A stretch of DNA of 64,000 bases from Coptis chinensis (lineage: Eukaryota; Streptophyta; Magnoliopsida; Ranunculales; Ranunculaceae): NCBI GenBank assembly GCA_015680905.1, contig CM027378.1, positions 7,297,001 to 7,361,000 on the forward strand, read 5' to 3'. Numbering within the stretch: the first letter of the stretch is position 1; each line of letters starts with the position of its first letter. Both the position numbers and the translations under genes were made by a program. Under the pieces are notes generated by a model that had not been told where the DNA came from, did no database searches, and worked only from the letters and a program-made list of their open reading frames with translations. This document shows, in pieces, positions 1-11,255 of this stretch.

Positions 1-301
1 TGGTGAGGGAAAAATCAGCGATAAAAATGCCAATGCTACATTGCGCCAGGTTTGTGCTTTACCATTTCATTAGTTTTTAGTTGCACCATTTTATTGATTT
101 CTAAATTTTAGTTGGTGTAAATAAAAGAAAAGAAAAAATCTTTAGGTTTGTAACTGATTCAAGTATGTCCTTAAATACGATGATATTATGTCTCTCCTAC
201 CTTAAACACTTTAAACTTTTAAAGGTCATGGATGTAGGCAGAGGTACCATATTACCGGAGATGTTTGCAATTTCTTATATTTGCTTTTCTATCTGTTGCA
301 A

Positions 302-483
302 TGACCTTGCTATGAGCCAGCTAACTGGTGAAATTCCGAGGCTAATATATTGGAATGACGTGTTACAATACCTGTAAGCATTTTTGCTACTCAAATTTGC
401 CTTACTCAGAATGGGCATTATGCGTAATCTGACTTCTTAAGTTCTTGTTGTTTGTATAGGGGCCTGCGTGGTAATTTATTGAA
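302..483 (+). pseudogene. ERECTA-type LRR receptor kinase fragment (two partial exons)
   Basis: One open stretch ends at 373 and reads ...QLTGEIPRLIYWNDVLQYL. It is followed by a GT donor (gtaagc), a roughly 86 bp intron, an AG acceptor at 458-459, and a second piece starting at 460 that continues GLRGNLL across a split Leu codon. This matches, from memory, the LRR stretch of ERECTA-family receptor kinases (QLTGEIPRLLYWNEVLQYLG), whose LRRs are encoded by short phase-matched exons. No kinase domain, signal peptide or other LRR exon is seen, so this is a genomic fragment and not a gene. The retained intron argues against a processed copy. It lies 350 bp from a P450 fragment on the opposite strand and 600 bp from a Dof fragment, which suggests multi-gene capture. 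Confidence 0.75.
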
Positions 484-588
484 AACCATGAATGTTAGCT
501 GTTTGCCATGAATGCAAGTTAAAGTTGACGCACTTGCCATATTTCTATGAGGACTGCTGATCAGCTCTTGATGAGAAAACAATACATT

Positions 589-690
589 GGATCCAAGTAG
601 AAGAAAATGGAGAAATTCTAAAAAGGAAATCTAGAATAGCTTTGAAAGCCAGAGGATGCAAGCAATGTATTGATGGATAAGGTACTTCTA
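589..690 (+). repeat. Direct repeat, copy 1 (flanks P450 and Dof fragments)
   Basis: About 100 bp beginning ggatccaag recurs at 1556-1655 with roughly 90% identity by eye. A 16 bp stretch just upstream (506-521) also recurs at 1540-1555, so copy 1 has about 67 bp of extra sequence between the two matches. The repeats bracket the P450 and Dof fragments, which suggests local duplication or rearrangement during assembly of this mosaic. No coding function is assigned. Confidence 0.7.
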
Positions 691-824
691 ACTTTGTACG
701 TGGAAAAGCTGAACCAACAAAGTCGTGGCAACAAAGATAGGTAGAATTATTAAAAAACCTCAAATAAAAAAGATAGATGTTTGGTCCTGGGTATTGTAAG
801 TCCAAACTGTTCATCTATGTTCAG

Positions 825-1050
825 TTCAGTACATGTGCCACAACCAATTTCGCTACTTTCAGACCCAGGTGCATTCTAGGGCACCCTCTGCTTCCTTGAC
901 CAAAAGGCAGAAATTGGAAGTCATGTCCCTTGTACTCTATATCACTACCGATAAACCTTTCTGGGATGAACTTCTCTGCATCGTCCCACACGCTTGGATC
1001 ACGTCCTATTGCCCATGTGTTTATAATGATTCGAGACTTTTGAGGTATGT
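825..1050 (-). pseudogene. Cytochrome P450 C-terminal fragment (heme-binding region)
   Basis: The minus strand has an open stretch of about 70 codons containing NTWAIGRDPSVWDDAEKFIP (the P450 region with the PERF motif, here IPERFIG) and then FLPFGQGSRGCPRMHLGL, the heme-ligand loop. The canonical FxxGxRxCxG signature is present with the axial Cys. The Gly after CP is replaced by Arg and one extra residue lies before the Arg, so the loop looks damaged. The frame ends at a stop just after the loop, and the remaining C-terminal strand of a P450 is missing. The whole N-terminal catalytic domain is also absent. The family resembles CYP71-clan enzymes; a subfamily cannot be assigned. Confidence 0.87.
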
Positions 1051-1076
1051 GTAACCGTTAACTGTACAGTCCTCAA

Positions 1077-1490
1077 ATGTTACAAAATGGAAAGAGAAAG
1101 CTGTCTTTCCATTGTGCAGTTTTGGGAGGAATATCTTCTTCTACACCATCACCATCTACTTGTTCATCTACACCTACCAATACCAATAACACCACTATTA
1201 CTACTGCAACGACTTCTGCAGAAAATTTGAGGTGTCTAAGATGTTATTCAGCCAACACCAAGTTTTGCTACTACAACAACTACAATCTCACTCAGCCACG
1301 CCACTTTTGTAAGACATGTAGGAGATACTGGACTAAAGGTGGTGCACTCCATAATGTTCCAATTGGTGGATGAGGGCCACATGATTGGATCCCACCATAA
1401 TTGTGTTCTGTGTGTGTGTGTTGTGTTTGTATCTAATAATGTGGACATTGTGCAGGTACCTGTTAATGCTAAAAAACGCAATCAAGGGAA
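1077..1490 (+). pseudogene. Dof zinc-finger transcription factor fragment
   Basis: An open stretch (1077-1373) carries a Ser/Thr/Asn-rich leader and then the plant Dof DNA-binding domain: [39 protein letters not shown] and NVPIGG. All four zinc-ligand cysteines (CxxC and CxxC) are present. A TGA interrupts the frame exactly where the basic GGGCRKNKR tail should follow. About 80 bp further on, in another frame, a Lys/Arg-rich stretch (AKKRNQGKC) may be the displaced tail. No C-terminal activation region is visible. Dof proteins bind AAAG cores. This copy is probably a captured, disrupted fragment because P450 and ERECTA-type pieces sit beside it. Confidence 0.88.
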
Positions 1491-1555
1491 ATGTTGTGGT
1501 GGCTGTCACTAATTTGTATGATGGCTTCTTTTTTCGTCACCATGAATGCAAGTTA

Positions 1556-1655
1556 GGATCCAAGCAGAAGAAAATGGCGAAATTCTAAAAAGGAAATCTA
1601 GAATAGCTTAGAAAGCTAGAAGATGAAACATAGGCAATGTACTGATGGATAAGGT
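1556..1655 (+). repeat. Direct repeat, copy 2
   Basis: Partner of 589-690, in the same orientation, with small indels near its right end. From here to about 2150 no coding signal is seen, only AT-rich sequence with a short dispersed repeat at 1822-1925. Confidence 0.7.
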
Positions 1656-1821
1656 AATTCTAACTAACCCCTTTTCTTTCTTTTTTCACTGTTAGAGTAT
1701 TCTCCGATTTGATTTATCATTTTTTTTTTGTTTTTTCATTTATTCCAACTATTAAATATTTGAAATCGTAATAGTATTTACATAAATAAGTTTGAAATTG
1801 TAATAGCATTCACATAATGAA

Positions 1822-1925
1822 GAAAAACCAAATTAACTCGTAAAGGACATGTAAAAACAGAATTATTAAGAAAATTCAAATGTCAACTTATTTTCTCCAT
1901 TGTTCATTGAAGAAAGTCATACATA
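1822..1925 (+). repeat. Dispersed repeat shared with 25756-25856
   Basis: About 100 bp starting aaaaaccaaattaactc are nearly 90% identical by eye to a segment inside RepHel 2 at about 25.76-25.86 kb, in the same orientation. Here it lies just 3' (on the minus strand) of the RPA70-like gene. There it fills an intron-like gap between two copies of a short coding segment. It is either a small mobile sequence or common Helitron family sequence. Confidence 0.65.
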
Positions 1926-2149
1926 TTTAAAAACAATCTAATATCTTCCAACTGAATTGTTGGTCGTTATTCGAATAACATATTGGCTACTTAATCATCT
2001 TTGCATCAAACTAAATTGTCGGCATCTATTCCAAATCATTGTTCTGCATATTGAATGAAAAGTTTTTCAAAGTAAGTTATTTTGTAATTTAAAAGTTACA
2101 TCAAATTGTTTAAATAATATTTTGAACACAATACCTTTGATTCTGGAGT

Positions 2150-4612
2150 TTTCCGATTATTTTTGGTTGGAGAGACCTCATCTGTAGGATTCTTGTTTTT
2201 ATTTTTCTTTTTATTTGCTCCATTATCCTGTATTTTTGGCATGTACAAATTTAAATATGAAAATATTTGACCAATGATTGTAAAGGAAGTTAGTTTAAAA
2301 GATAAATACCTGCTCGATGATTTGAATGTTTGTTGTGTCAGTTTCTTCTATGCTTTCCTTATCCATTTTTTCTTCCAAGATATTGTTTACACTGAATGTT
2401 AGATAGATTTCATGCATACTGTACTCGTTTATCACAACTTTGAAGATGTATGTCTTTCCAGTGTTTTTCTCTAATTCTTCTCTAATTTCATCCCAACTAT
2501 TGCCCTGGATTGTAGAAATAAAAATGCATTAATATAAATTTCTAAAAAAAATTTACTTGGTATCAATAAAAAATTGTACATATACTTGCCTTTAAACTCA
2601 TCTTTTTAATTTTGTCAAATGGTTGCTGCACTATGTCTTCTGCTTTATTTCCAAAAACAACAAATGCGGTTTGATTTGTTTCATCTTGCACAAAAAGTTT
2701 AAGATAGTACCTGTGTATAAAGAGAACATAACTGATCAGATTAGTAACATATAAACGTAATTTGATTTTAAAATTTCAATTTGTTTACCTCTCAGATAGT
2801 TTATTGTAAGTAGTTTTACAATCCTTGCAGTATGGCTCATCCCCGTTTTCCACATGTTTGACAGTACAGAATTGGCAAGATTTGTAATTCCAACGATTTC
2901 CAAAAAGCTTTATAAATTTTGCTTTGCAAGTAAATGACTTATGCTACAAATAAAATGATTTATGTATCAGTATAAAAAACATAAAATACTATTTTTTTTT
3001 AAATCTCTTCCAGAATCTTTATTTCAGACTAACCTGGTTGCATCTATTTCTGCCTAATTGAATTAGGTCAGATATGGTTACCCTGTCTTTACTAAGTAGT
3101 TCAGAAATTGTAGTAGGTTCACCCTCTTTGTCTACCTCAAACTGTACTTTAAAGTTACCGGTATCAAAGTTGCATCAAAACAGTTGGTTTGCATAAATAT
3201 TACTAAAAGAAGTAAGAAAAAAACAACTTATTATCTATTCGAGCTATTGGTATATGAATATACAGGCCATTTTAAAAGCATTTAACTTCATAAGCAATAA
3301 CTCATAACTTCAGGTTCTAAACCTTAATTTCTCTTTTCAAACTCAAACTATATATGCATGATGATGAGAAAAAATTAGTACGGTAATATAGTATGCATTC
3401 ATAAATCTTAAGTCAGCTTTTTATACTATTTTACTTTTTTTTTCATCTCATTTGATTGAGGTATATCCAAATTCAAGTATATTTGAGTTGCAGATGTGAC
3501 TGTTGCTTTAAAAAGCCCTACGAACACATATATAAAGAAATAATAAGATTAGATAATAGTTAGTAATAAATCATTTAAATAGATCAAATTGGATATAAAA
3601 ATATTTGCATACTTCCGATTCTTTTCATATATAGTGATGATAAAATAACAATGACAATTACATCCGAATTCTTTAGGTTTGCAAATCTTTTGGAGTCTTC
3701 ACCCCATAAAGCAATCCTGATTTCATAGTTCCTGTAAAAATAATTAGTAATTAGAATTCTTAGTCACTGCAAAAAATTAAAGTAATTATGTTTAAAAATT
3801 ATTTTTTAAATTAAAAAACATTGTGTGTTACCTTTCATTCATTAGTGTGACTTCCCTGAAACCATAGGGGCTTTGTGCTGAAACTTTTGTCAAAAGTCCG
3901 ATAAAATCTGGATTTTTCAAATTAATATTAGTACAGAATTTTTTTTTTGGAAAATAACATTATTCAATCAAGAACATACCAACTGTGTTGAATGCATTGA
4001 CGTAGTCTTCTTTTTTTTTGCATGAATTCTTCAAAATCAACAAATGAAAACTTGTATTGTCCTAATTTTTTCCATCTTCCTTTGAAACAGATTACAACCG
4101 TGTATCTTTTTTAAAGGAAATGGTGAAGTTGGCCCTCATCGGCTCATATTGAAATTTTGTCTGCCTTAACCTCAAAATTTTCAAAACAATAAATTTCTCC
4201 TTGTTATTTTATTATTTTTTCAAAGGAGTTTTGGATTTCCTTGTCGATTTTTAGCGTGAATTTGATTTTCCTGTAATGACACGGTTTTAATACAAATATG
4301 TTAGAAAATATAGGGGGAAAAACATGCTATTAATTGAATATTTATGGATAAAATTTAAGAGAGATAGTAAACTGTTTATGTTCAAGAATGACAATAAATT
4401 GCAAACAATAATATATTGAAAACATATCATGACTTGACTCTAATAGTAAAATTAGATCAAATAACTTTTACCTTTTCATCAATCAATATCATCTCAATTC
4501 CAAAAACTTTTTCTTTATACCTTGCTATCCACATTCTGCTTACTCATGTTATTATTTTGCAAGATGGTGAGTAAAGGTTAAGCTCGTCCAAAGTCTTGCA
4601 CTTCCTCGCCAT
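2150..4612 (-). pseudogene. RPA70-like single-strand DNA-binding gene, Helitron type (decayed)
   Basis: Several short exons on the minus strand together read like replication protein A large subunit. The start at 4612 gives MARKCKTLDELNLYSPSC, then the first OB fold (SRMWIARYKEKVFGIEMILI). Further exons are near 4270-4000 (GRWKKLGQYKFSFVDFEEFM), 3910-3830 (DFIGLLTKVSAQSPYGFREV), 3730-3650 (NYEIRIALWGEDSKRFANL), 3180-3030, and 2930-2810 (a CxxC...CxxC zinc ribbon, SCQFCTVKHVENGDEPYCKD). The C-terminal OB fold is at 2700-2590 (VQDETNQTAFVVFGNKAED), and a basic tail ends near 2150. An in-frame TGA interrupts the first exon where ITRVSRMW is expected, consistent with a CGA to TGA change. Plant Helitrons often carry such genes downstream of RepHel; the nearest upstream RepHel on this strand ends at 16.8 kb. 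Confidence 0.78.
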
Positions 4613-7434
4613 ATCGTCTAATCTCTATAGCATAAAAAGGGCTTCTACATTAGTCCTTTCATCCATGTGTTTTTTCAAATATAGCTCAGGTTATTGAGAT
4701 GTATACATGGATATATATATGTATCATTATTTAGTCACGTTATACCAATAAATAATCATAGATCCGATTAGATAATATACTCATATTCTTATATACCTTG
4801 GCCAAATAACAAAGTGGTGAAACCCAAAATTGAGCATATTAAACAAATATAACATAGCCGAAACAAATATGAAAAGTATAACAAAAAATATATTATCAAC
4901 TACATACCGTTAACACGACCAATTTAACTCAAAGTACTTTAAAGTGCCAAGTTACCAGCCAAGAAAAAATTAACATAGTCAATGCTCCCACATAGATAGA
5001 ACGGTAAAGTATTATTCGTACCAAATAGTGGCTAATCATGCAAAAATTCAGAAACTACATAGCTGATCTACACTAGCTACATAATGGTGGTTAATCATAT
5101 TGTTTTTGTTTATCATTTAGTCTTAAATCTCCACAACCAATATACATCAGATGCTTCCATTCTTAGGCTGTCGTCTTATAAAGTGTAAATACTTAAACCA
5201 AACTTAGTGAAAAATATAAAGCCACCAATGACACACACACACACACACACCAATTAACATTATGTGCATTGTGTGGACAGATATATTTAAAGATTCTACA
5301 TATTTTAATATAATAAACAATAACAACATAAAAAATGTCAGTGGAAAATAAACAGTAGAACCTTACTTGAAAGGTGCTACACAAAACAATAAATATTCTT
5401 CAATAATGTTTAACTTCAACCAAAATTTTCTAGCATAGTAAACACACAAAATTCTTTCACAGGTGGAGTGATTAACTGTAATTGATGCTTGCATTACGCT
5501 TGAAGAATATACTAACATGTACATCCATTACCCTTGCATACTGGAGTGATTAACTTAGAAATAATTAGAACTATTGTGCAAGAATCTTTACATGTACATC
5601 GACAAACAATCATATATGCAGATTTGAGACGATCATGTCGAAAGGGTAAACTTGCTTGTACAGAGCTGACTGTTGTACATGCATAATTAATATTGGCTCT
5701 TGAGACACATTTGTGTAACAAATCAGATGTTTCAAAGTGGAAAAAATGAACCTAATATTTAAAGCTAACAATCTGATAAACCATGAAGGCATGAACCTAT
5801 TGTTAATCAACACTATTTGATAATATATGGTGTCTTTGAAATAAATAAATAAACAAAAAAGCCCTCCATATTTGAAACCAAATCCAAGTACAATGATGAC
5901 TTCTACATATTTGAAACCAAATCCAAGTAAAACATTAAATGGTGTATTATTATGGTAAGCAAAGTGTGTATCTCATCCATGACTACTAAAGCACGTATCA
6001 TTCATAGAGTTATGTGTGTTAATAACAAAGCAATAAAAAGGATAGTTGAATAGGAAATTTCTATCTAAGATAAGATCTTATAAGTGATGTATTATTTTCA
6101 ATTACTTGTATATGTGAGATTGGCCAGTAGAGTAAATAAAATAACACAAATAGAACAGGGAAAAACTTATTTTAAAACAACAAATATGTAAAACCAAACA
6201 CCATCGATAACACACAAATATATACCTTTATCATAAATCATAAATCATAAATCATAAATCAGTTACAGGATCAAAAGAACCCATTATCATACCTTTTGCA
6301 ATATTCTGCTAACGTGCTCGCCTCTTCTGCAACTCGATATCTAAACAAAATAAAGGAACCAAAATCAATAATTATGAAAATAATTTATGATGACTTTGCA
6401 CTTTCACTGGTATCAATCCACCGTCATCCACTTTTACTGATTCTAGAATGTAACTAATTGCTTAGACAATCAAATTTTGGAAAAATATAAACAATCATTA
6501 TAAGATATACGAACTTAGTGTTGCTAAATAAACTTGTAAGTACTGCTACTATTTGAAATTCAAGCATTCAATCGAGCAGGATTTACATGAAATAGGACTG
6601 ATAAGACGCAAGAATAATTGGGGTCATGGCAAACACAAAAAAGGCAAAACAATATTTGTAGGGTACTTTTGAATAGTTCAGAATTTACCTTTGAATTTGT
6701 AGGGTAGGCTCCTTTTTTTTTAGTGCTTTATGTTATATAATCGTGATGGATTTATATAGGTTTAGTATTAAGTTGATTTGTTGAACCGATTGAGTAGAAA
6801 AACAGATAAACATTAATATTAATAGAGTCCTACTAAAAACAACATTAACAGTAATAGAGTCCTATTAAAATTGTAAGATTTAGTTAGATGATAAGATTTA
6901 GTTAGAGATTCTGTTGGTTATAAGCCGTATTCATACTTAAGTTGTAAGCAGTAATAGAGTCCTATTAAAATTGTAAGATTTAGTTAGAGATTAGTTTCAA
7001 CTTAGTTTAACCATATATGTAGCGGCCAAAATGAAAATTATTTATATTTGATTTATAATATTTCAACATGTAAACATATAGAATCCTACATTGTCAGAAA
7101 GTAATAAATTAATTTCCAACTTGAGAGCTTCTATGACGGTGAGAACTGAGGACAAAGGGATATTTAAACCAAATTTGGAGTCTAACACACACATCTATTC
7201 CTCTATGACAGTCAGAACGATACATTAGTCATAGCAGTCAAGCAAAGATATCTCAAGAAAATCAGACAGCCTGTTATGAATTATGATTGGGCTGTGCCAT
7301 CCACCTTAAGAAACGCCGAAAGAGTGGTCTTTCTTACCAAGTATTACGGTCTGCAAATTAGATAGTTTGTCAATAACAACAACTAACCAAAAAAGGGAAA
7401 TAGAAGTAAAGAGATTCAGTATGGGAGCAAGTAC
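4613..7434. other. Gene-poor AT-rich stretch
   Basis: No convincing coding region is seen on either strand. It contains a (CA)n run at 5231-5251, a near-perfect repeat of catatttgaaaccaaatcc around 5868 and 5907, a run of about four aaatcat units near 6236-6260, and two copies of a roughly 35 bp segment with agtcctattaaaattgtaag near 6855 and 6957. A short open minus-strand stretch bounded by AG and GT (about 6295-6341) could be a stray exon but is too short to name. Confidence 0.6.
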
Positions 7435-9879
7435 TCACCATATGCAAGCGCAGATAGGGATATGATTTGGATATCTAGAGTATAGCAACTAAGGAAAAAG
7501 TAACATGTTTATAGCGAAAAACTATTTGGCATATCAACAATCACAGTAATAATCTACAAAAAATAAATATTTGAAGTGTAAGTACCTGAGAACAAAAGGG
7601 TGCAATTCGCTACCTATAGTGTGTGTGGATCGAGGCAAGATGATAACAAACGTGCTCAATGTCACTGCAATGACAATAGCAGTAACGGAGAACCTTACAG
7701 GTCCAAGCACTCTGACTGAACATTGCAGGAAGCACCCCTTCGACAGTACCAAAGACAACATTCCAACAACTGCGCAAAGTGTCACCAAGAGTTGCTTCGG
7801 ATACAATAAGGGTTACATTAACATATGATAGAGCTGGGAATGCTAACGTGTGATGGAGAGTGAGTGGACTAAATAGGGTATGGGGTGAAATAAAGTTCTT
7901 TACAACCTGTTTTGTTAATTTCTCAACTACTTCTTTCTCCATATCAAGAATTTTACATGTCTCTACTTTCAATGGAGCAAGACATGGGCGGACTTCAACG
8001 GGTTCTCTGGCTAAGAAATATAAATTCACATTTTTCAAGTGGAACTGAGTAATTGGGTCTAACTGAAGTTGATTCATTGGTGAATCCAATTTCAGTTTCC
8101 ATTGGTCTCTAAGTGTGGATACATAAGGAGATTTGTCTCGGGAGCAAGTGATGTTGATCCGTCGTGGGTCCTTGAGCTTCGACATACCTGGTGGAGCAGA
8201 GGCATTCGAATTGGCTGCAAAGTTTTGGGTGTAGTAACTAAGTGAATGGCAGGGAGCTTGAACTGCATGGCTATTGCGATGGCTATTGCTTGAACTGCAT
8301 TGTTATTTGACTCTACTTTTTCTTCATGTTGATTGCAGTCTTGAGGCAAATTTACTTTGATGTGTCCCCAGAATTGGACAAGATTATCTTTGAGCCACTC
8401 GAGTTCCTAAAGTTTTCTATCAAAACCCACTTAAATAATGCATCTAACGGTCTGGTCCTACCAGCAACACCTCATCATTCAAATTTGATCATCCCTTCCT
8501 CCAATTTCAAAAGTCAAGCACGAAGTTGTATACGATCTTAACCATCACACCACCGGAGGTGGGCTTAGGACTTGACAGTTCTCAGAATTGATTCAGGAAG
8601 ATCCTCACATGGATCTGGACCAAGAGCAACAATAATATCTGACATCTTCGCCATAAGTCTGATTTCCGAGGTCCATTTTAAGAAGAATCAACCCGCGAAG
8701 CGGTTTGGATTATTTTAAATTATTCTTTGATAGCAAGCGGTTTGGTGGCGGTGACAAGAACAATGTAATGGTGATGGAAGTCGCGGAATTAGGGAGGAAA
8801 CAGAGCTTCAAAGTGTGATTGATAAGTTGGTATCGAGGTTTGAGGAATAAAAAGGGAAGGTTAAATTTTGGCTCGGGTCATTGATATCCCTTGGGCTTAT
8901 TCGACTCACATGTTATACCCTCCGTTTGGGTGCTCGATATGCTTGTCCTGATATGAATACGTGAAACTAAGATTAGTGCGTGTTCGTAATTTAAGCCGCG
9001 AGTTTGTGGACAATGCTACCAAGATTGATTCCACTGGGGCACTGGGGAGTACAAAGTGGTGTCATTTGCTATCAATTTGATTTGGATTGCTTTCGGATGT
9101 GAAGTGTTTGCTCTTGGCTCTAGTAAATGTGATTTGGATAAATACACCTTTCAAGCAAATAATAAAATGCCCTCTTAATTATATGTCCATTTCCGTTAAA
9201 GGCATGTTTTATTTCATTTTGAGTGGGTTGTATACCATGTACGGTGGAGTAGTGTTATATGTGGTATCTTTAGACAGTGTTGAGGAGAAGTTTTACTTGT
9301 CAAAACTCCTACTCTATATCTGCCGAGCGACTTTGTTACATGAAATAGTTGGTTGCGTATCTGTTGTTGTACCAAACTACGGACGCATATGTTATGAATG
9401 GGAAGTTTGAGTTTTGGAAGACCTTTGCATAGGAGAATGGTGCAAGCAATATGGTAACGAATTTCATGGAGACTGGTTTCAAATGCGTGTTAACTCTATG
9501 TGTACTATGTGTTTGATGTCCAGTTGTAGAAATTGAGATAGTTGTAGCTTGATCCAAGGACCAATTACATCATGCGACCTTATATAGATAGCCTTGTTCC
9601 GAACATATTTGGTGATCCAGATTTTTGGTGAGCAATGAGAATGTAAAGAAGATGTGCTTCCCGGTGTTTTTTCAATGTTGCTTGCAAATCTTGATATAAA
9701 GAGGCAATTCTAGTTTCCCTTCAAATTATCTGGTCATCAAGTCAGTACATTTGGGGAAAAAAAAATTCAAGCTATGGCACCGTTCTAGGATGCACCTTAG
9801 ATTTTCTTAGCTCTTGCTTCTGGTTGCTTCATGTGTGTTTAACACTATGATTTTTCCTTTAGGTGTACAGTTCCATATC
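7435..9879. repeat. 2.45 kb duplicated block, copy 1
   Basis: The block from tcaccatatgcaag (7435) to acagttccatatc (9879) recurs at 13751-16203 in the same orientation, 6.3 kb away. Identity is very high, with long identical runs, but there are many 1-4 bp indels, concentrated in 8160-9100. The block carries a FUSC-like fragment on the minus strand fused in frame to an unknown sequence. Beyond 8.4 kb no intact gene is seen, although 9.0-9.55 kb has open stretches on both strands that are conserved between the copies. The nature of the duplicated unit (nested transposon or segmental duplication) is not clear. Confidence 0.92.
7586..8185 (-). pseudogene. FUSC-like membrane transporter fragment fused to an unknown sequence, copy 1
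   Basis: On the minus strand an unknown in-frame segment (including NQLQLDPITQFHLKNVNLYF and DMEKEVVEKLTKQVVKNF) runs straight into a stretch resembling plant FUSC / aromatic-acid-exporter-like membrane proteins: TLAFPALSYVNVTLIVSEAT, LGDTLRSCWNVV, then, in another frame, LGPVRFSVTAIVIAVTLSTF. A GT donor follows at 7585-7584. The FUSC assignment rests on remembered family sequences with LVAFPAFSYVT and SDATLGDTLRGCW. A frameshift near 7720 breaks the frame in this copy. Only the first membrane segments are present, so it is not functional as a transporter. The upstream unknown part is nearly identical in both copies. Confidence 0.5.
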
Positions 9880-10134
9880 TACGAATACCTATTCCAAAGT
9901 TGACAAATAACTTATATTTTTTGAATTAGTCGAATTGGAAAAGTGAGCGTGCTAATATTATAAATTTAAACTAAAAATTAAAGGACTTAATAGTGACAAA
10001 CTTTCATAAATAAGAAGCGTTAAACCTCGGCCATTAAAAAAATTATATGTGATCAACATACTAAAATTTTGGTATCAAAATACTAATCCTTATGGTTTTC
10101 TTTTCTTTATTATGGAACTCTCCATGTCCTTCAT

Positions 10135-10572
10135 TCATTTAATTTTTTCTTCGAGAGAATATATTTTATCTTTGTTGTGTTTATCATCAACGAAACAATC
10201 TAGCATAATATTTTTGAGGATGTCGAGTTGATTCTGTTTCTCTTCAACTTCTATTCTTTTCTTCATAAGTTCTTTGAAATTGAAGTCTTCAATTTCCATA
10301 TCACGTTCATCCTTTATAAATTGTATTGCGTTAAAAGCTGCGGAATCCTCTGCTTTTGGAATAGAATATGTTGGGCTTCCATCAATTTCTCTAACTATGA
10401 CGTCTTCACTGTTAAAGAATAAGTCTTTTGGTACCTTTAATGTCACAGTGCTTTTGAATCGTCCGCTCTCTAATTCAATGTTGTAGACCGGTTCTTGTTG
10501 AATGTTAAGTCCTTCTTCTAGAATTTCCTTTAACATTTTTTTTTTACATAAGCTGTAATTTTCATACGCCAT
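10135..10572 (-). CDS. Small dsRBD-like protein with coiled-coil tail (copy A)
   Basis: The protein is 145 aa from the ATG at 10572 (MAYENYS...). An AG acceptor-like site lies immediately upstream (ttgcag at 10581-10576), so an untranslated or coding exon may precede it. Residues of about 10-85 follow the order of a double-stranded-RNA-binding fold: a helix (MLKEILEEGLN), then EPVYNIELESGRFKSTVTLK as beta strands, then a C-terminal helix rich in Ala (KAEDSAAFNAIQFIKDE). The rest is charged and heptad-like (MKKRIEVEEKQNQLDILKNI). It is clearly paralogous to the gene at 11256-11756, sharing EPVY, the E(D/N).AA..NAI.F core and the KEL/KEV..KR.E motif. The function is unknown; dsRNA binding is inferred only from the pattern, and the basic KKxAK motif typical of good RNA binders is weak. 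It lies inside Helitron-rich DNA. Confidence 0.6.
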   Translation of the reverse strand: MAYENYSLCKKKMLKEILEEGLNIQQEPVYNIELESGRFKSTVTLKVPKDLFFNSEDVIVREIDGSPTYSIPKAEDSAAFNAIQFIKDERDMEIEDFNFKELMKKRIEVEEKQNQLDILKNIMLDCFVDDKHNKDKIYSLEEKIK

Positions 10573-11255
10573 TATCTGCAATATACATAATAAAATGAAG
10601 TCAATAAATAATTGTAAATAATGGTGAAGAGGAAGAAAATAGGCTACCTGGTTTTTCGATATGTGCAGTTAAATTGTTTTTTTTTTAGGTTAATAGATTA
10701 TGTATTACTAAGTGATTGGAAGTTCACTTTTCCTAGTTTTTTAGTTTTGTATATCTCTTAAATTTTGATATAAGTATGAAGGAGAAAGGCTTCAGTGTGT
10801 CTCAAAAGTTTTAATCAATGAGTTTGGACCATAAATAGGAGATGAAAGTAATGACCGAAGAAACAATGAGTTTGGACCATAAACCTCACCACATGACTAT
10901 GTAAATTTGCAAAATAATAGTCATAGTACATACGCATTGCCCCCGTTTTCACCAGGGAATGGATGAAAAAGTTTATTTTCCTTTTATTGGTGGACGGTGG
11001 ACAAAGTACATTTTGGCAAATTAACGCGTGGAGCTAAGGCGCTAAGCTGAAGCAAGAAATATGTTTGGGACTAAATCTGATGCAAATGTAGAGAAAAATA
11101 AATATTTCATTAAGTTATGATGAACTATAGATAATTCAAATCGAAAAAAACAAAAACATAAATCTGATGTATCTAACACTGTGCTAATCCTCATCCAATA
11201 TAGAATTCAATTTGGAAAACAACTAAAAAATAAATTTGATTGATCTAACACTACG

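Noticed and set aside
9087-9410. 107-codon plus-strand frame with hydrophobic stretches, also at 15509-15736
   Set aside because: It is present in both copies of the duplicated block, but the start is lost to indels in one, no family is recognised, and the opposite strand is also open. Coding status is not supported.
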